Source: Reticulitermes lucifugus (Eukaryota > Arthropoda > Insecta > Blattodea > Rhinotermitidae). Taken from it: a stretch of DNA of 30,208 nucleotides. Below, piece after piece: positions 18,109 to 29,480 of the stretch. The stretch is taken from assembly GCA_026260175.1 (NCBI GenBank), contig JAKCWW010002345.1:5158-35365 (forward strand), written 5' to 3'. A program made the translations under genes and the position numbers. The number at the start of each line of letters is the position of its first letter. Position 1 is the first letter of the stretch. Under the pieces are notes generated by a model. The model was not told where the DNA came from and did not search any database. It worked only from the letters and a program-made list of their open reading frames with translations.

Positions 18109-20128
18109 TTAGTCCAAGTTCTGGAACTTCACTGACCTCATAATACTGGCTCTCCCTAAGCTTATTCCCACCTTTATTAATAATGAAATATAATCATGAA
18201 TCAACTTACAGGTTTCTATTCTTTTCAGCAGAGACAATACTATTCCTGCATCACCTTCAAAATTCACCATTCTGTTAATGACCAATTTGCTCAGGCCACT
18301 TCTCTTTTCTTCACTTGCAATTTTAATTATGTCCAGGAGACTTGTTCCTAACATGTCTATTACCTTAGTTTCTTCACTGTAGATGTTGCTTGTCCCATGG
18401 TCAAAGGGACTAGCAATGCTAGCATTTTCATGAGAGTTGTCACAATGTTTTACTTTCATATTGTAAAGTTCATATGGGCAAAAGGACAGCCTGTTCCAAA
18501 GAAACTCCATTGCTTGTGGAACTGTTAATAAATTCAGAAGTACATCTGGTTGCACAAGTTTTGTTAGGCTAGAGTATGGATTCATAATTAAGGATGTGAA
18601 CATCTGATTTATCTCAGCAGTATACACAGAAACAAATTTTGCAGCTTCCATTCGTACATCATGATCTTCATCTTGAAGCAAAGTCAGTTCAGCATCCAAA
18701 AGGATTTCAATCATCTCTTCACGCACTGTTGTAGAGGATTCTTTTAAGCTTGCTACCAACATGGCCTGAAGTGATGGTGCCATAAGATGCATAGCCACTG
18801 CAGCACTAAGCCTAAAATCTTCTTCATACTTCAGTACATCAGTTCTATCTCTGATGCAGTTTGCAAATTTTAGTACAAATTCTAAAATTTCTCTTTCTAA
18901 ATCAATGCACTGCCTATGGGCAAAGTACTGTGAAAGAAGTCCAGCAACTACTGGAAGTGCTACCCTACGATATTCTGATTTGCTTCTTATATGACAAGAC
19001 CACAAAGAGATCTTCTGCAGCTCTTTGAAAGTGATAAAAACAGTCAACTTTGTCTCTTGTATTAACACAAGCATTATATCCAGCAATGGAAACAAAGCAT
19101 GGCAGTCCTCCGTAATGTCAAAACAAACCTTCAAAAGTGCACAGAATAATGAAGCTTTTACAGCAACATCAATTTGTTTATCATGAAGCAGCCTCCATTT
19201 TAGACTCGCAAAAGCCAACTTCATGATGTCTGAGTAATGACCACAGAGTGTGTATGAATTGTACCATGCAGACACAAGGTAATGTGGACAACATTTCTTC
19301 AAAACCACATCTATTACTTTGGCAGCCCAGAGATGCAGTCCAGGTTTAAAAGAATTTTTAAGGTTCTCTTTCTCCAGTGTCTTGTGTACATCCAGTATTT
19401 TTTTGCATGTTTCATCAGCTGAAAAGTATGCTGTCTCTGCAGCATTAAAGTTATCTTCTGTTACCTCAAGAAGCAATGCTCTGTTGAAATATGTGTAGGA
19501 ATCCCAGATCACGCAACAGTTGACACCCTCCTTCAATATTGTGATAATTTCTGATATTTTACATTCCAATTTTGGCATATTTTCATTGTCATGCTTTAAC
19601 TTTTTCAGAAGATACTTCAATGTCAACAAAATTCCATTAAGATCATTTTCTCTGAAACTCAAACAACTAAAATGTCCACCATGACAACCTGTGTTATGCA
19701 CCTGTAATTTATCTACGAGAGAGACAATGGATTCGTAAGTGCCGGAAAATGGTGTAAACCTTTCATATGCCTTTGCTGCTAATTTCCGAACATGATAGAT
19801 GGGACTGGATATCAGCTGCAGAAAAGAAACGCGATACTGAGCAATTGTTTCAACCAGTGCGGCGCTGATGAATATCTCAGTGCCTACAGCAACTTTTGCT
19901 AGAAGAGACAACATGGGAATTAGGTCTGCATGTTGCTGCAAAGCCTGAGAAGGATGGCATTTTACAGCTTTCTGCAGGGAGACTAACATAAATTCAGTCA
20001 GTTCTGGAAAGTGGCTGAAAAGCTCTTCAACACTGACACCACTTCCTAATGTCATTTCCTCATCCTGAATTTTCTTCTGTCCTACAAGTTTTGGAATGAG
20101 TGCACCAGACAACTGCAGTGCTGCATTT
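18109..20128 (-). CDS. THADA: THADA last coding exon
   Basis: THADA is a large HEAT/armadillo-repeat protein. Its yeast counterpart Trm732 partners the Trm7 (FTSJ1) methyltransferase for 2'-O-methylation of tRNA position 32, and fly and human THADA are linked to energy metabolism. This 2,020-bp exon completes an arginine codon from the previous exon and continues NAALQLSGALIPKLVGQKK, matching VRNSSTLLFSALITR in the human protein. Then come EELFSHFPELTEFML and HVRKLAAKAYERFTPF, both conserved, followed by a helical repeat region. Near the end is the HEAT-like DHDVRMEAAKFVSVY. It ends at TAA 18111-18109. The acceptor is ttctgtttacag. One undivided exon holds the C-terminal ~670 residues. Confidence 0.93.
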
Positions 20129-21129
20129 CTGTAAACAGAAGAAACAATATACATTACTGTAGTACTAATTATATACACTGAAACTCTCTTAAGATGCTTC
20201 TGAAAAAATTCACCAAATTTGGCTTATAAAATGCGAAAAAGTCTCACAAGGGTAGGCCTGAAAAACGTATAATTTTATAATTCTATATCTGAACTGACAT
20301 TCCTTTTATTAGAATGTGATTCTATGTAAATTCTGCATTAAATGATTCATTTTCACCACCAAACCACATTTCAAGTCTTACCTTCTTTAGAAATTTTGAC
20401 ACATTTTAGAGCATGAGGTTTTATTCACCAACACAACTCACAGATGAACAAGCTGTTCCTGCCAGAACTATTCCTTACATAATGATCCTATTGTCTAATA
20501 TTTTGCTGCTTTCGCCTTTTCCTGGTGGAGCCTTTCACTTACTGACGAATTAGTACTGTGTCTTGTATTTTAAGTTCACACAAAAATGCAAAGTTCTTAA
20601 ATGTTTCTTTTTGCAAGGAAAATTTTACGTAGCATGCACTGTTTCTAATATTCAGCTTTTTTTGAATTGAGAGCAGTATATGTTTTATGCTGGTTCTTGC
20701 TTGCTGATCACGTGGTTGATAATTAAAGGCTCTACAGCATGAAAACTGTACACACATAAGCAATTTGAAGTGAACACAAAAAGTATGTAAATTTTGCGGC
20801 TTGGCAATCCTTCACGGTGAAAACCTAGCATGCTGTGACGTGTTACACAGGGCCACAGACTTGAATTGGCTCCCTGAAATAACCTAAGCAATGGAAAATG
20901 GATTTGGGCCTTGGAGTGTTGCGCTGTTGTGAGAACAATAATGAACCTTCAGGTTCCATAAAATGTGGGGAATTTCTTGACTAGCTTGACGACTACTAGC
21001 TTCTCATGAACAATTCTGCTCCATTATGTTAATGATTACAGCAAAATTTATATTCTGAAACCAAGGAAATATTTTACAAACATTTCACGGGTGAGATAAG
21101 GTTGGGTGAAATATTGCTGGTTATGTTCA

Positions 21130-22010
21130 TCCTGCTGACAGCTTCCCCAAAATGCTCAAGGAGATAACCAAGGAAGCACATTACTCTCCAAAGCAGATTT
21201 TTAATGTGGATAAGACAGGGCTATTTTGGAAAGGAATATCCTTGCAAATGTACATTTCACAATATGAAGGTAAGCCCCAGGATATAATGCTACCAAGGAT
21301 CAACTCACTCTTCTGTTAGGAACAAACATTGAAGGGGATTACAAGCTGAAGCCCTGACTGGTTTACCATTCCGAAAATCTCCGGCCACTGAAGGGATACA
21401 TGAAGGACTCTTTGGCTGTTTACCTTTAATCTAACCCAAAAAGATGGATAAAGAGCAAAGTCTTCTGTAATTTTTTCACTTTGAAGCTTGAGTAGAACTG
21501 ACACAGAATTGCCAGAAGGAGACACATGTTTTAAGATTCCCCTTCTCATCGACAATGCCCCGACCACCAACAAGCCATACAGGAACTCAGCAGCAACACG
21601 AAAGTCACGTATGCTCTGCCAGCATGACACTGGTAGTCCAGCCAATGGACCAGGGGTGATCGCCACATTCAATCGACAGGCTGGTTAAGGAAACTGATAA
21701 TGGAAAGATGATGGTCAAAGACTTCTGCAGGGCATTTACCATCAAGGATGCTATAATGATTATTGGTGGTGCATGGAAATAAGTCAGCTATGCATGTATG
21801 AATGGAGCATGGCATAAGCTATGCCCTTGATACATGACGAACTTCAATGAACTAAACACTGAAGAAAATGTTCCCAGACACCCCAGCTTACAAAGTCAGC
21901 TGGCCTTGAAGAAGATGAAAAAGGTGATACAGAGGAATTGCTTGAATCTCACAAAAAGTTCCTGATAAACAAAAATCTTCCAAAGGAACATGAGATTATC
22001 AAGTGGTAGC
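21130..22010 (+). pseudogene. Tigger-like transposase relic in THADA intron
   Basis: Plus-strand pieces match a Tigger (pogo superfamily) transposase catalytic domain. QIFNVDKTGLFWKG near 21192 holds the first DDE aspartate. LLLGTNIEGDYKLKP near 21312 follows, then YHSENLRPLKGY near 21360. IPLLIDNAPTTNKP near 21536-21580 holds the second aspartate. The piece near 21600-21680 has GPGVIATFNRQ where the family has DQGVISTFK. Then come KDFCRAFTIKDAI near 21715-21755 and LESHKKF near 21945. Multiple stops and frameshifts show it is dead. It lacks a recognisable N-terminal CENP-B domain and lies on the strand opposite THADA. Confidence 0.83.
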
Positions 22011-22408
22011 AGTGATGGTACAATTACAGAAGCAATACAGGCATACCAAGTGGCGGCACTGATGCTACAAGGACAGGAGCAGCAGAGACATATTAAGTGG
22101 TAGCAGCAGTAGGACTAGTACTGCAAACTATACACTTGAATGTGCCACAGCATAACAAGTGACAACAGGTGGTGAACAAACCACAGGACATGGATGCAGT
22201 CATGTGATAACAGTTTAGCAGGCAGATTAACATCCTACACCCAATGATTTCACTCATTACTTCCAAATGACTAACAGCTGCAACTGCTGAAATTCTTTAC
22301 CATAATCCAACATGAGTTAATTCAGCACATTAAAAAATACAGCTAATCAAGCAATTCTTTTTTAAATTAAGTGCAGCATCTCATATATTTTGAGTGCCCA
22401 CAAATTAC

Positions 22409-22641
22409 CTGACTGTCCATACTGGAGATGAGAAGTTGTTGAAACATATTATTGTTACTTGGCTCATATACTGAGCTATGTCTTGTCTCAGTGATGAATC
22501 TTGAACCAAGATTTTCAGGAAGTGCAGTGCCTGTGCTTGAGGCAGGTCTACTAATATCGATTTTGTTTCAGAACTAACTCCAAAATCCAAGGAAGATCTG
22601 GCTATTTTCAGCAATTGTGACATGCACATGTGAAGAAGTGG
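22409..22641 (-). CDS. THADA: THADA internal coding exon
   Basis: This 233-bp exon begins after acceptor ttttcatttcag (phase 0), reading PLLHMCMSQLLKIA, and ends CFNNFSSPVWTVR at donor AG|GTAATT (phase 2). Human THADA has the equivalent order: DLLKITMKELISLA, then a VHALNILRALFRD block (here AQALHFLKILVQD), then ILGFTSPVWAVR. The SPVW-VRN junction with the next exon is the strongest single identifier of the family in this window. Introns on either side are about 4.5 kb and 2.3 kb and are filled with transposons. Confidence 0.93.
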
Positions 22642-23129
22642 CTGAAATGAAAATATCATGTTACTATCAGTCAAGCGCTCTGTTCATCACTGAACTTCTC
22701 CCGCAAAGTTCAGATAGTTCTAAAATTTCTGGATATATGAGGCTGAAAAAGTCATGTCAATGAAAGCGGGACAGAATAAAATATGTTTATATGGAAATGG
22801 GTAAACATATTTGAATGAAACCAAAACAGGTAACTTTCATGACCTTTACTGTTCACCTCTATATGATTATTTCTGCACATAATCACCTTTGCCGTCTACA
22901 CACTTTCAACAATGCTCAGGTAGTTATAAGAATCTTGCAACTTGAGATGGAACCACAACTTGTGTGTCCATTTGTTGGTTTAATGAAGAATACAAACTGG
23001 ATTAATATGCACAAAATAAACAATTTCAAAAGAGTGATCCATATAATTTAACTGAGGAGACAAAAGTAAGATCAGCAAAATATGCTACTTCTAATACTGA
23101 TGCAATTTTGGTCTTGCAAAATTAATATA

Positions 23130-23310
23130 CAGTCGAACCCGGTTATAACGACATTGGTTTAAGCAACACCTCATCTATAATGCAGGTGTTCTGTGGTACC
23201 AATTAATTCCTCACTGTTAACCATAACATTATATACCTTGGTTAGAACATTTGTTTATAATGACACAAAATATTCAGTCTCTTTCAAGACGTTATAACCA
23301 AGTTCAACTA
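23130..23310 (+). mobile_element. pogo-type MITE, 181 bp
   Basis: TA flanks both sides (23128-23129 and 23311-23312). The ends read CAGTCGAACCCGGTTATAACGAC and, inverted, TAGTTGAACTTGGTTATAACGTC. The interior (aacacctcatctataatgc, ttctgtggtaccaa, aattcctca) matches the ends of the larger element at 23473-24432. It has no coding capacity. It lies only about 160 bp from that element, in the same orientation. Confidence 0.92.
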
Positions 23311-23472
23311 TATATATATTTCTTGACAGAATAATACACAACTTTGGTTTTCATCTTGAAATATGTAAATTTTCCAACCTGTAAAGCCAGGTAAACCTCA
23401 GAGTGAACTGTACGGTTAGAAATGTCAGACCAGTTAAGGCATCTCATGTTTAATTTTGATGGTAAACATATA

Positions 23473-24432
23473 CAGTTGAACTCGGTTAGAATGACCTCGG
23501 CTTGTGCGACACCTTGTCTATAACGTTATACATTCTGTGGTACCAACTAATTCCCCATAAGGCACATATTTCCCTGCGTTGCTTAGTATGACAGACATAA
23601 CAGCATCTGCCTTGGACATAATGACATTGCCAGTCATTGGTTCCAACATAGTTTTCCAAGAAGTAGGCTATCTTGAGAATTCAACCATCTCCTCATCCTT
23701 GACTGGGCAAGCCCTCTACTCTTTGAGGTAGCTATATGAATTCCAAGCCTGGAAAATTACAATAGTAATGGTAATTTACTTTGTGCTCAGCTGCCTACTA
23801 CTTTTCTACTCCTCCAGTTAACAGGAGACTGGTGAAGTGATAACATGGCTACAGTCACAAACAAGAGGAAGGTTTTGAGCATCGAAGAAAAAGTTAACGT
23901 CATACCAGAAATAGGAAATGGAAAAGAGAAATCTGATATGTGTCAGGAATTTGGGCTTGTAAATTCTACGTCCAGCGATTGGAAAAAAAGAACCAAAATT
24001 ATTAGTGCATTTGAACAGAACAAATCAAGAATAAAACAATTTTGAAAGCCTGAACGAAGTGACGTTGACAAGGCACTGTTTAAGTGGTTTAAACAACAGA
24101 AAAGTGAAAATGTACCAGTGAGTGGTCCTCACATCTCATGATAATTTTTGTTTTACCTAAATTTTAATTGTAAGTTAATGTATTTTTAGCGTACGCCTGG
24201 ATGGACAAGTATAACTACAGAAGGGTAATTTTTATACTTTCTACATTTTAATTGTAATTTAATTTTAAAATAGGTCATCGCATTAACATTTAGGTAATAT
24301 GGTTACAGGCCTGTATTTTGTCTTGCCAGATTTTTTCATTACTTTTACCATACACCTCGCTTCAAGTGACACTCATCTATAACAACACAATTTATTTGGT
24401 CCCTTTGATGACGTTATAACCAAGTTCAACTG
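23473..24432 (+). mobile_element. pogo/Tigger-like transposon, internally deleted
   Basis: This 960-bp element has a TA duplication (23471-23472 and 24433-24434) and terminal inverted repeats CAGTTGAACTCGGTTAGAATGAC / CAGTTGAACTTGGTTATAACGTC. It retains only the beginning of a transposase, annotated separately, and lacks the DDE catalytic domain. The missing portion suggests internal deletion, the same route by which its MITE relatives at 14540 and 23130 would have formed. Confidence 0.92.
23845..24140 (+). pseudogene. pogo transposase N-terminal relic (CENP-B HTH)
   Basis: ATG at 23845 opens MATVTNKRKVLSIEEKVNVI, then MCQEFGLVNSTSSDWKK, which is the CENP-B N-terminal helix-turn-helix found in pogo/Tigger transposases. 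The frame stops at a TGA after RIKQF (24042-24044). Past that stop it reads on as KPERSDVDKALFKWFKQQKSE and NVPVSGPHIS, the start of the second DNA-binding domain. The rest is deleted. A single stop within otherwise clean coding sequence suggests fairly recent inactivation. Confidence 0.88.
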
Positions 24433-24434
24433 TA

Positions 24435-25410
24435 CTTAATGTATAAAGATGTACTAACTAAATGGACCATGGAGACCATGCAAGGCAGGATGTACAAAAC
24501 AGAGCACGGAAAGAGAATATATAAATACAGAGAAAATAAAGAATTTGTCATGCTGTTTGAAATATCAACGGAAGATGATGATGATGATGACAATGATTAC
24601 GATGACTCTAATTGTAATCGGTACTGTAAAATTAATTTAAAACGCCAGAAAACTCAATATTCTTATTTTGCAATGGCTCATTTACCTCTGTTGGGGCCTG
24701 TGAAGAATAGTGCAACTCTATTAAAGCAACTGCCTTATTTTGCTGTGATCCACACTTTTCACAAATAACACCTATGATCCAGTCAAGGAATCCAATCAAG
24801 GCACAGGGAAGAAGAAATGCCATGATTACACTTCAGCCTAAGTTTGTTTCATTCTTCTTCATACTAAGTCTGGCTTTAAATGAATGAAGTTTGCAGATAG
24901 CATTGCAGAAACCCACTGCTGTTGCAAATGTTGGTATATAAACACATTTTGCAGTTTTGCAGAAATTATTGAAACTTGCAGTTTTTTAACACAATTTGGA
25001 AACTTTTACATATTTTGCATTATCCAGTAGTGAACTTACAGAGATGTTACAATTAATTAAGAATGGTTACAGTCATATGACTGGTGCCCAAACAGCTCCA
25101 TCTTGGTGGCTTATTGTATGATGTCAGTGTCTCAGACCACATAGCAACCATGTTTAGTGAACAATATAATGGAAGGTATTTCAAACTAAACATTCATGGC
25201 CCAATGAAGTTAGTATCCTAAAATTTTCCTCAATGGACTAGGAAAAATCATGAAAACTCTCAGAATAGCTGGTAACCTGGCCCAGACTGAAACCAGGTAC
25301 CTTCTGAATGTAAATCTGGAAGGTTACTGGTAACCAACCTGCACAGTTACATTCATATACATAATTATATTACCACGCATGATACACATGTTACCACTAG
25401 AGTGTGAAAT
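24435..25410. other. THADA intron, unclassified
   Basis: An open frame of 109 codons at 24439-24768 contains an acidic run encoded by a (GAT)n-like tract near 24571-24606. I see no domain and do not call it a gene. The remainder to 25410 is AT-rich with no recognised element. Confidence 0.45.
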
Positions 25411-26690
25411 TCCATGAACTACCTAATTATTTTCTAAAACAACGAAAATTGGCCAATAAAGTGCATAATGACACATCATTCAACACTTGTACTGGTTATT
25501 CCATACAATTGCAAAAGCACTGAAATTACAGCAGAGAAAGAGGGACCATTCAACACTTTAGCTATCTATGTTACACAACAATACTCCGGATCCTGTTAAG
25601 GCTTAGAATGAGAATCCATTCTACACTTTAACTATTTACTTCACAAAATAATGACCTGGCTACAGTTTAGGCATTGAATGAGGAACCGCTGGACACTTTA
25701 ACCCTTTGACACCAAACAACGCAGCATATGTGTCAAAGGTGTGAGGTCCAAATTTCCTTGCAATGCAGCATACACATCGGCCAATTATGTTGTACAGCCC
25801 TGTTGGGGTTTCTTCCTGCCCCAACTGACGTCAGTAATTATGGTTCTGTCCAGCAAAGTGTGAAGGTATGTTGTTTACTCAAACCATCCTCTTCTCCCCC
25901 TCCTTTTGCCCTCTTCAAATCTGAATCAGATTCCACAACACTTCTGCTACACAAACTGACAGCTGGCATGCCTAGTTATGTGAGAAGTACTTGTTGTTGC
26001 TTTCAGTGTGGTCCAGTATCAACATAACATGACAGTATGCTTACAGAATTCTAAACTCCTTCTCCCTCTCTCTCTCACTCACTCTCGTTATCTCTCTCTT
26101 TCACACTCAAACACACACACACACAAATGTTCAGTGGCATACCAAAATATTTAATGATATTAGACCCAACATAAAATAAAAACCTGGGAATGTGAGAATC
26201 AAGATTGAGCTACAAAATATTTGTAACTGGTGCTACATTATTCTGTACTTTAACTGAGGTCAGCCCATTATTCTATGAAACAGCTACTTAAAGTGTGGAA
26301 TGGTTCATCATTGTAGGCTCTAACTAGAGTCTAGTCATTCAATACTTTAACTCAAGTTCGGACATTATTGTATGAAATAACTAGTTAAAGTGTTGAATGG
26401 TTTTCCATTCCATGCTTTAACTGGGGTCAGATTATTACTGTATGAAGTACACAGTTAAGTGTCTAATGGTTCTCCATTCCATGCTTAAACTGCTGTTGTG
26501 TCCTTACTCTACAAAATAAGTACTTGAAGTGTAGGACGAATCCTCATTCCATACCCTAATGGGACCTGAATCATTATTCTATAAAATAACTAGCCAATGT
26601 GTTGAATGATCCCTTACTGGAAGCTTCACCATGGGCCAGTTTGTTACAGTATGGAGTAACTGGGTGTTGTATGAAGTACCTCATTAAAGC
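25411..26690. mobile_element. Foldback-like element with 70-bp subrepeats
   Basis: The left arm has units of exactly 70 bp, with the marker ccattcaacacttta-like text at 25476, 25546, 25616 and 25686 plus a decayed unit from 25411. The right arm carries the same unit reverse-complemented (aaagtgttgaatgg), with markers at 26293, 26390, 26459, 26529 and 26599, spaced 69-70 bp except for one interval enlarged by about 27 bp. The arms enclose about 520 bp with microsatellites and no recognised gene. Long inverted arms built of tandem subrepeats are the signature of foldback transposons. I found no transposase or target duplication, and the end points are approximate. Confidence 0.8.
26055..26124. 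repeat. (CT)n and (CA)n microsatellite
   Basis: An imperfect CT-rich tract is followed by (CA)n, located in the central spacer of the foldback-like element. Confidence 0.9.
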
Positions 26691-26855
26691 ATTCACTTTT
26701 TCTTTATCTGACACTCTTACTAAAATGCCTCATTAATATATGAAATAAGTAGGTATTCTATACATTAATGGAATTATACGCTTGGTGGTAACACATACAG
26801 TACCTACACTGCCTGGAGATACTGAGATAATCAGCAGCATGGACACTGTAGAGGC

Positions 26856-26941
26856 CCGGATGGTCCCAGGGCTGCCCATGTGGGATTTGTGATGGACACC
26901 GGATGGTCCCAGGGCTGCCCATGTGGGATTTGTGATGGACA
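26856..26941. repeat. Perfect 43-bp tandem duplication
   Basis: Two identical 43-bp copies start at 26856 and 26899 (ccggatggtcccagggctgc at the start of each). They are GC-rich within AT-rich intron DNA. Complete identity indicates a recent duplication. Confidence 0.98.
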
Positions 26942-27130
26942 AAGTTCTTAGTTCTTAGTTTTCCTGGCAAAATCATTCTGCCAATACTCCATATTAATAT
27001 TATATAATCTATAATCAATGCTCTATAGTCTATATACTGACAGCATTATCATTAAACAGGAAAAAATTAATCAAATACCTTAACCACGGTGCCAAAACAT
27101 GTATTACAGTTAGGTATATAAATAAATTAC

Positions 27131-27478
27131 CTTGCCAGTCTGCATATCATTTGCCAAAATTTTGTGTATAAGTATTGATAATCCAGCAGAACGCCTGGTA
27201 ACTGATACCTCCTTGCCTTCACATACTAGTGAGTCTAGAAACTCAGTCAGCAATTGTTCCAACATCAACTGTATATCTTCATCAGAGGAAAGATTACATT
27301 CTGCAGTCTGTGATGTGACACTTTTCACAAACATTGACAAGGCAACTCCAGCGGATTCAATGGCTCCTTTATGCCGGCATCGAGTGAGAACTTGAGTAAT
27401 CAGTCTTCCACAGCGCTTCACAACATCAACACTGCACTTTGCACTGCAAACTAGGCCACTTGCTAGAGTACAGCCAGC
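27131..27478 (-). CDS. THADA: THADA internal coding exon (DUF2428 region)
   Basis: This 348-bp exon encodes 116 residues in phase 0 at both ends. It runs from acceptor tattcatttcag to donor AAG|GTAATT. It reads AGCTLASGLVC, then CRHKGAIESAGVALSMFV (family: RHRGAFELAYTGF), and ends VTRRSAGLSILIHKILAND (family: RRSAGIPFYIQALLASE). The H-[RK]-G-A and R-R-S-A-G motifs belong to the conserved DUF2428 domain characteristic of THADA/Trm732 proteins. The preceding exon ends WLNLK and joins in frame. Confidence 0.93.
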
Positions 27479-27994
27479 CTGAAATGAATACCACATGCAG
27501 TTTACTTCTTTCAATTGGGACATAGAGGGTCATTATTTATGCAAGAACTGTGGGCTGCCGCTTCCTACTGGCTTGTGTGTCACATTACCATAACCCATTC
27601 AGCTAAATGTCCACCTGCACAGCACGAAGTGGTAAACAATACTTATCAGATAAAATAAGGACCCTGTACATATGAGTATATACTAGGTACCTGACAGCAA
27701 ATACACTCTAAAACAAGAGTAATTTAAAAGAAAAGACTTACATGCATTTCTACCATTACAAGTTACAATCCTTCTAGTTCAATATTTCTGGACACTACCA
27801 AGAATTTCACAACAGTTGTACCGATTTCTCTAAGTATCATGTACTTTTGGGTATTACAAAGCATGAATAACACAAAACATTCATCAGAAACATTTTTAAT
27901 CACCTAGCATCAGATTTTAGAACTCAAATTGCCTGAAGATTTCTCTGTGTTACGGTCATGAGATAAAGGTTCAACTTGTAGACACATATCTTAC

Positions 27995-28198
27995 TTTCAA
28001 ATTCAGCCAGACACAATTGAGAACCAACTGGCGGGCTGGAGACAGCTGCAGTTCTTCCTCATCTACTGACATCAAGTCTGATAATGACTGTTGGATGCTA
28101 CTTTGTATAGCCTCATCCATCTCAGCAAAGGAAGGTGCAACATCTGCATCAATATTCAACGTCAAACAAGGAGAGTCATGGAAAACTGTAGCCTCTTG
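27995..28198 (-). CDS. THADA: THADA upstream coding exon (5' limit uncertain)
   Basis: The minus strand reads DADVAPSFAEMDEAIQSS, then SDLMSVDEEELQLSP, then RQLVLNCVWLNLK, and leaves by donor AAA|GTAAGA at 27995 in phase 0. The end corresponds to the segment just before the DUF2428 core in THADA. Two acceptors are possible. CATAG before 28198 would make an exon of 68 whole codons; an in-frame TAG sits immediately upstream, as is common at an acceptor. The other is ACAG before 28185. There is no convincing initiator ATG, so this is an internal exon. The remaining N-terminal exons are outside the window or unrecognised to its right. Confidence 0.75.
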
Positions 28199-28930
28199 CT
28201 ATGAGTTCTGTGCATTAAGTGAGAAAACTTACTTCACGACAGTGAAGTCATGTCTGTGTATCCACCCACTAATCTTGATGTTTCAATTCCAAAACTACGG
28301 ATGAAACTACCAACCATATTTTGATCAAATTTAATGGGGGCCTACACCAAAAGCTGCTGTTCAAATTTCGTTTTTGTTCATTTACGTAAAATAGGCATTT
28401 TACATCACATGAAGCAAAAATGGAACTTCTACCTACCTAAAGTACAAGTATCTACTACTGCCTGTGAGTCTGGTGTGAACTGCACCTTGGTGTGTATCAT
28501 ACTTCATAGCCATGGTTACCAGGTTGATAATGAACTTATTTCTATACATAATGAAGTCAGTACATCTAGACAGCGATGAGTTACCTTATGAATCCACGAG
28601 TTCTCCAAAAGTAAGTTGTACACAATAATGGAATTTGTAGAGCATAAACGAGCACAATTTGAAGTCATAAATGTGTACCTCACTTGTTGCAACAGCAGCT
28701 GATATGGTGTTACACTCATAGTAGAAAAAATGGTGACCCTATTGCAGAAAGCTAAGTATGTACTGTGATTTTACAAAAGGAAACCAATGACGGTATCAAT
28801 CAATCAAACTTATTTGTTGAGTCTCAAGCACATTTCTTTGGATGTGACTGCTAACATCAGCTTATCTGTGCACATTCACTATATTTGTCTATTAATCTCT
28901 GTTGTTTAACTTTCATCTATATTATTTTAT
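28199..28930. other. THADA intron or upstream DNA
   Basis: No THADA exon could be confidently placed here. A minus-strand open frame at 28719-28516 contains LLLENSWIHK followed by a good donor (AAG|GTAACT). It could be an exon, but I cannot match it to the protein. Confidence 0.35.
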
Positions 28931-28959
28931 ACAATAAAGTACTTCTGTTTACAATGCAT

Positions 28960-29480
28960 CCTCTCCTCCTCCTCTAAACTCTGCACAATTTTTTTCCACT
29001 TGGTTTTTCCATTTGCATTTTTTTTTGTTTAAAAATTTGTCTAGTTATTTGCTTGCCTACTGTATCTTCATTTATGATTAGCCACTTACTGCTCAAAAAA
29101 TTCTCCCTCCATCTTCGTGACTCTTTACATTTCAATGGTATGTGTATCTCATTCTCTTCTTTACATTGCAAGCATGTTCGTGTTTCTACGCCTCTTCTTA
29201 TTCATCTCAATTTCCAGATTTCCAATCTAAACCACCCTATCCCATTTCATTCGTTCATATTACAACATTTATCTCCCTCCACTCTTGTTTCCTATTCCAA
29301 CATGACACTAGTGACCTCTTTCCTATTATTTTCTCTAAAGCTGACTGTCTTTGTATATCACTACACCCTCCCCCCCCCTGTCTAACCAGACGTATCCCAA
29401 CCCAATTTTGTAAAGTTCATCTCTTAGGCTTATTGCCCACCTCAGCTATGCTAGTGCAGAGATGTTGTGAAGGGAGTCTA
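28960..29480 (-). mobile_element. LINE 3'-end relic
   Basis: The minus strand reads, towards lower coordinates, RKQEWREINV and GGLDWKSGN in broken frames. It continues with HACNVKKRM and, in the open frame 29171-28974, MQCKEENEIHIPLKCKESRR, WRENFLSSKWL and INEDTVGKQI. The pattern C-x-K-E-x-E-x-H-I-x-L-K-C...RW is the C-terminal zinc-knuckle-like tail typical of insect LINE reverse-transcriptase proteins. The catalytic part is absent. The copy is oriented like THADA and could lie in one of its introns. Confidence 0.72.

Noticed and set aside
24439..24768. 109-codon open frame with an acidic run
   Set aside because: The acidic run comes from a simple GAT-type repeat, the rest is unrecognisable, and it begins right at the end of a transposon inside an intron.
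25728..26027. 99-codon frame in the centre of the foldback-like element as its transposase
   Set aside because: It has no helix-turn-helix or DDE motifs and is too short; it is probably chance.
26041..26124. CT-rich tract as a polypyrimidine splice signal
   Set aside because: It is a plus-strand simple repeat, and no plus-strand gene follows.
28516..28719. Candidate upstream THADA exon ending in LLLENSWIHK
   Set aside because: The donor is good, but I could not align the peptide to THADA, and the acceptor is unclear. It is kept only as a remark under the intron entry.
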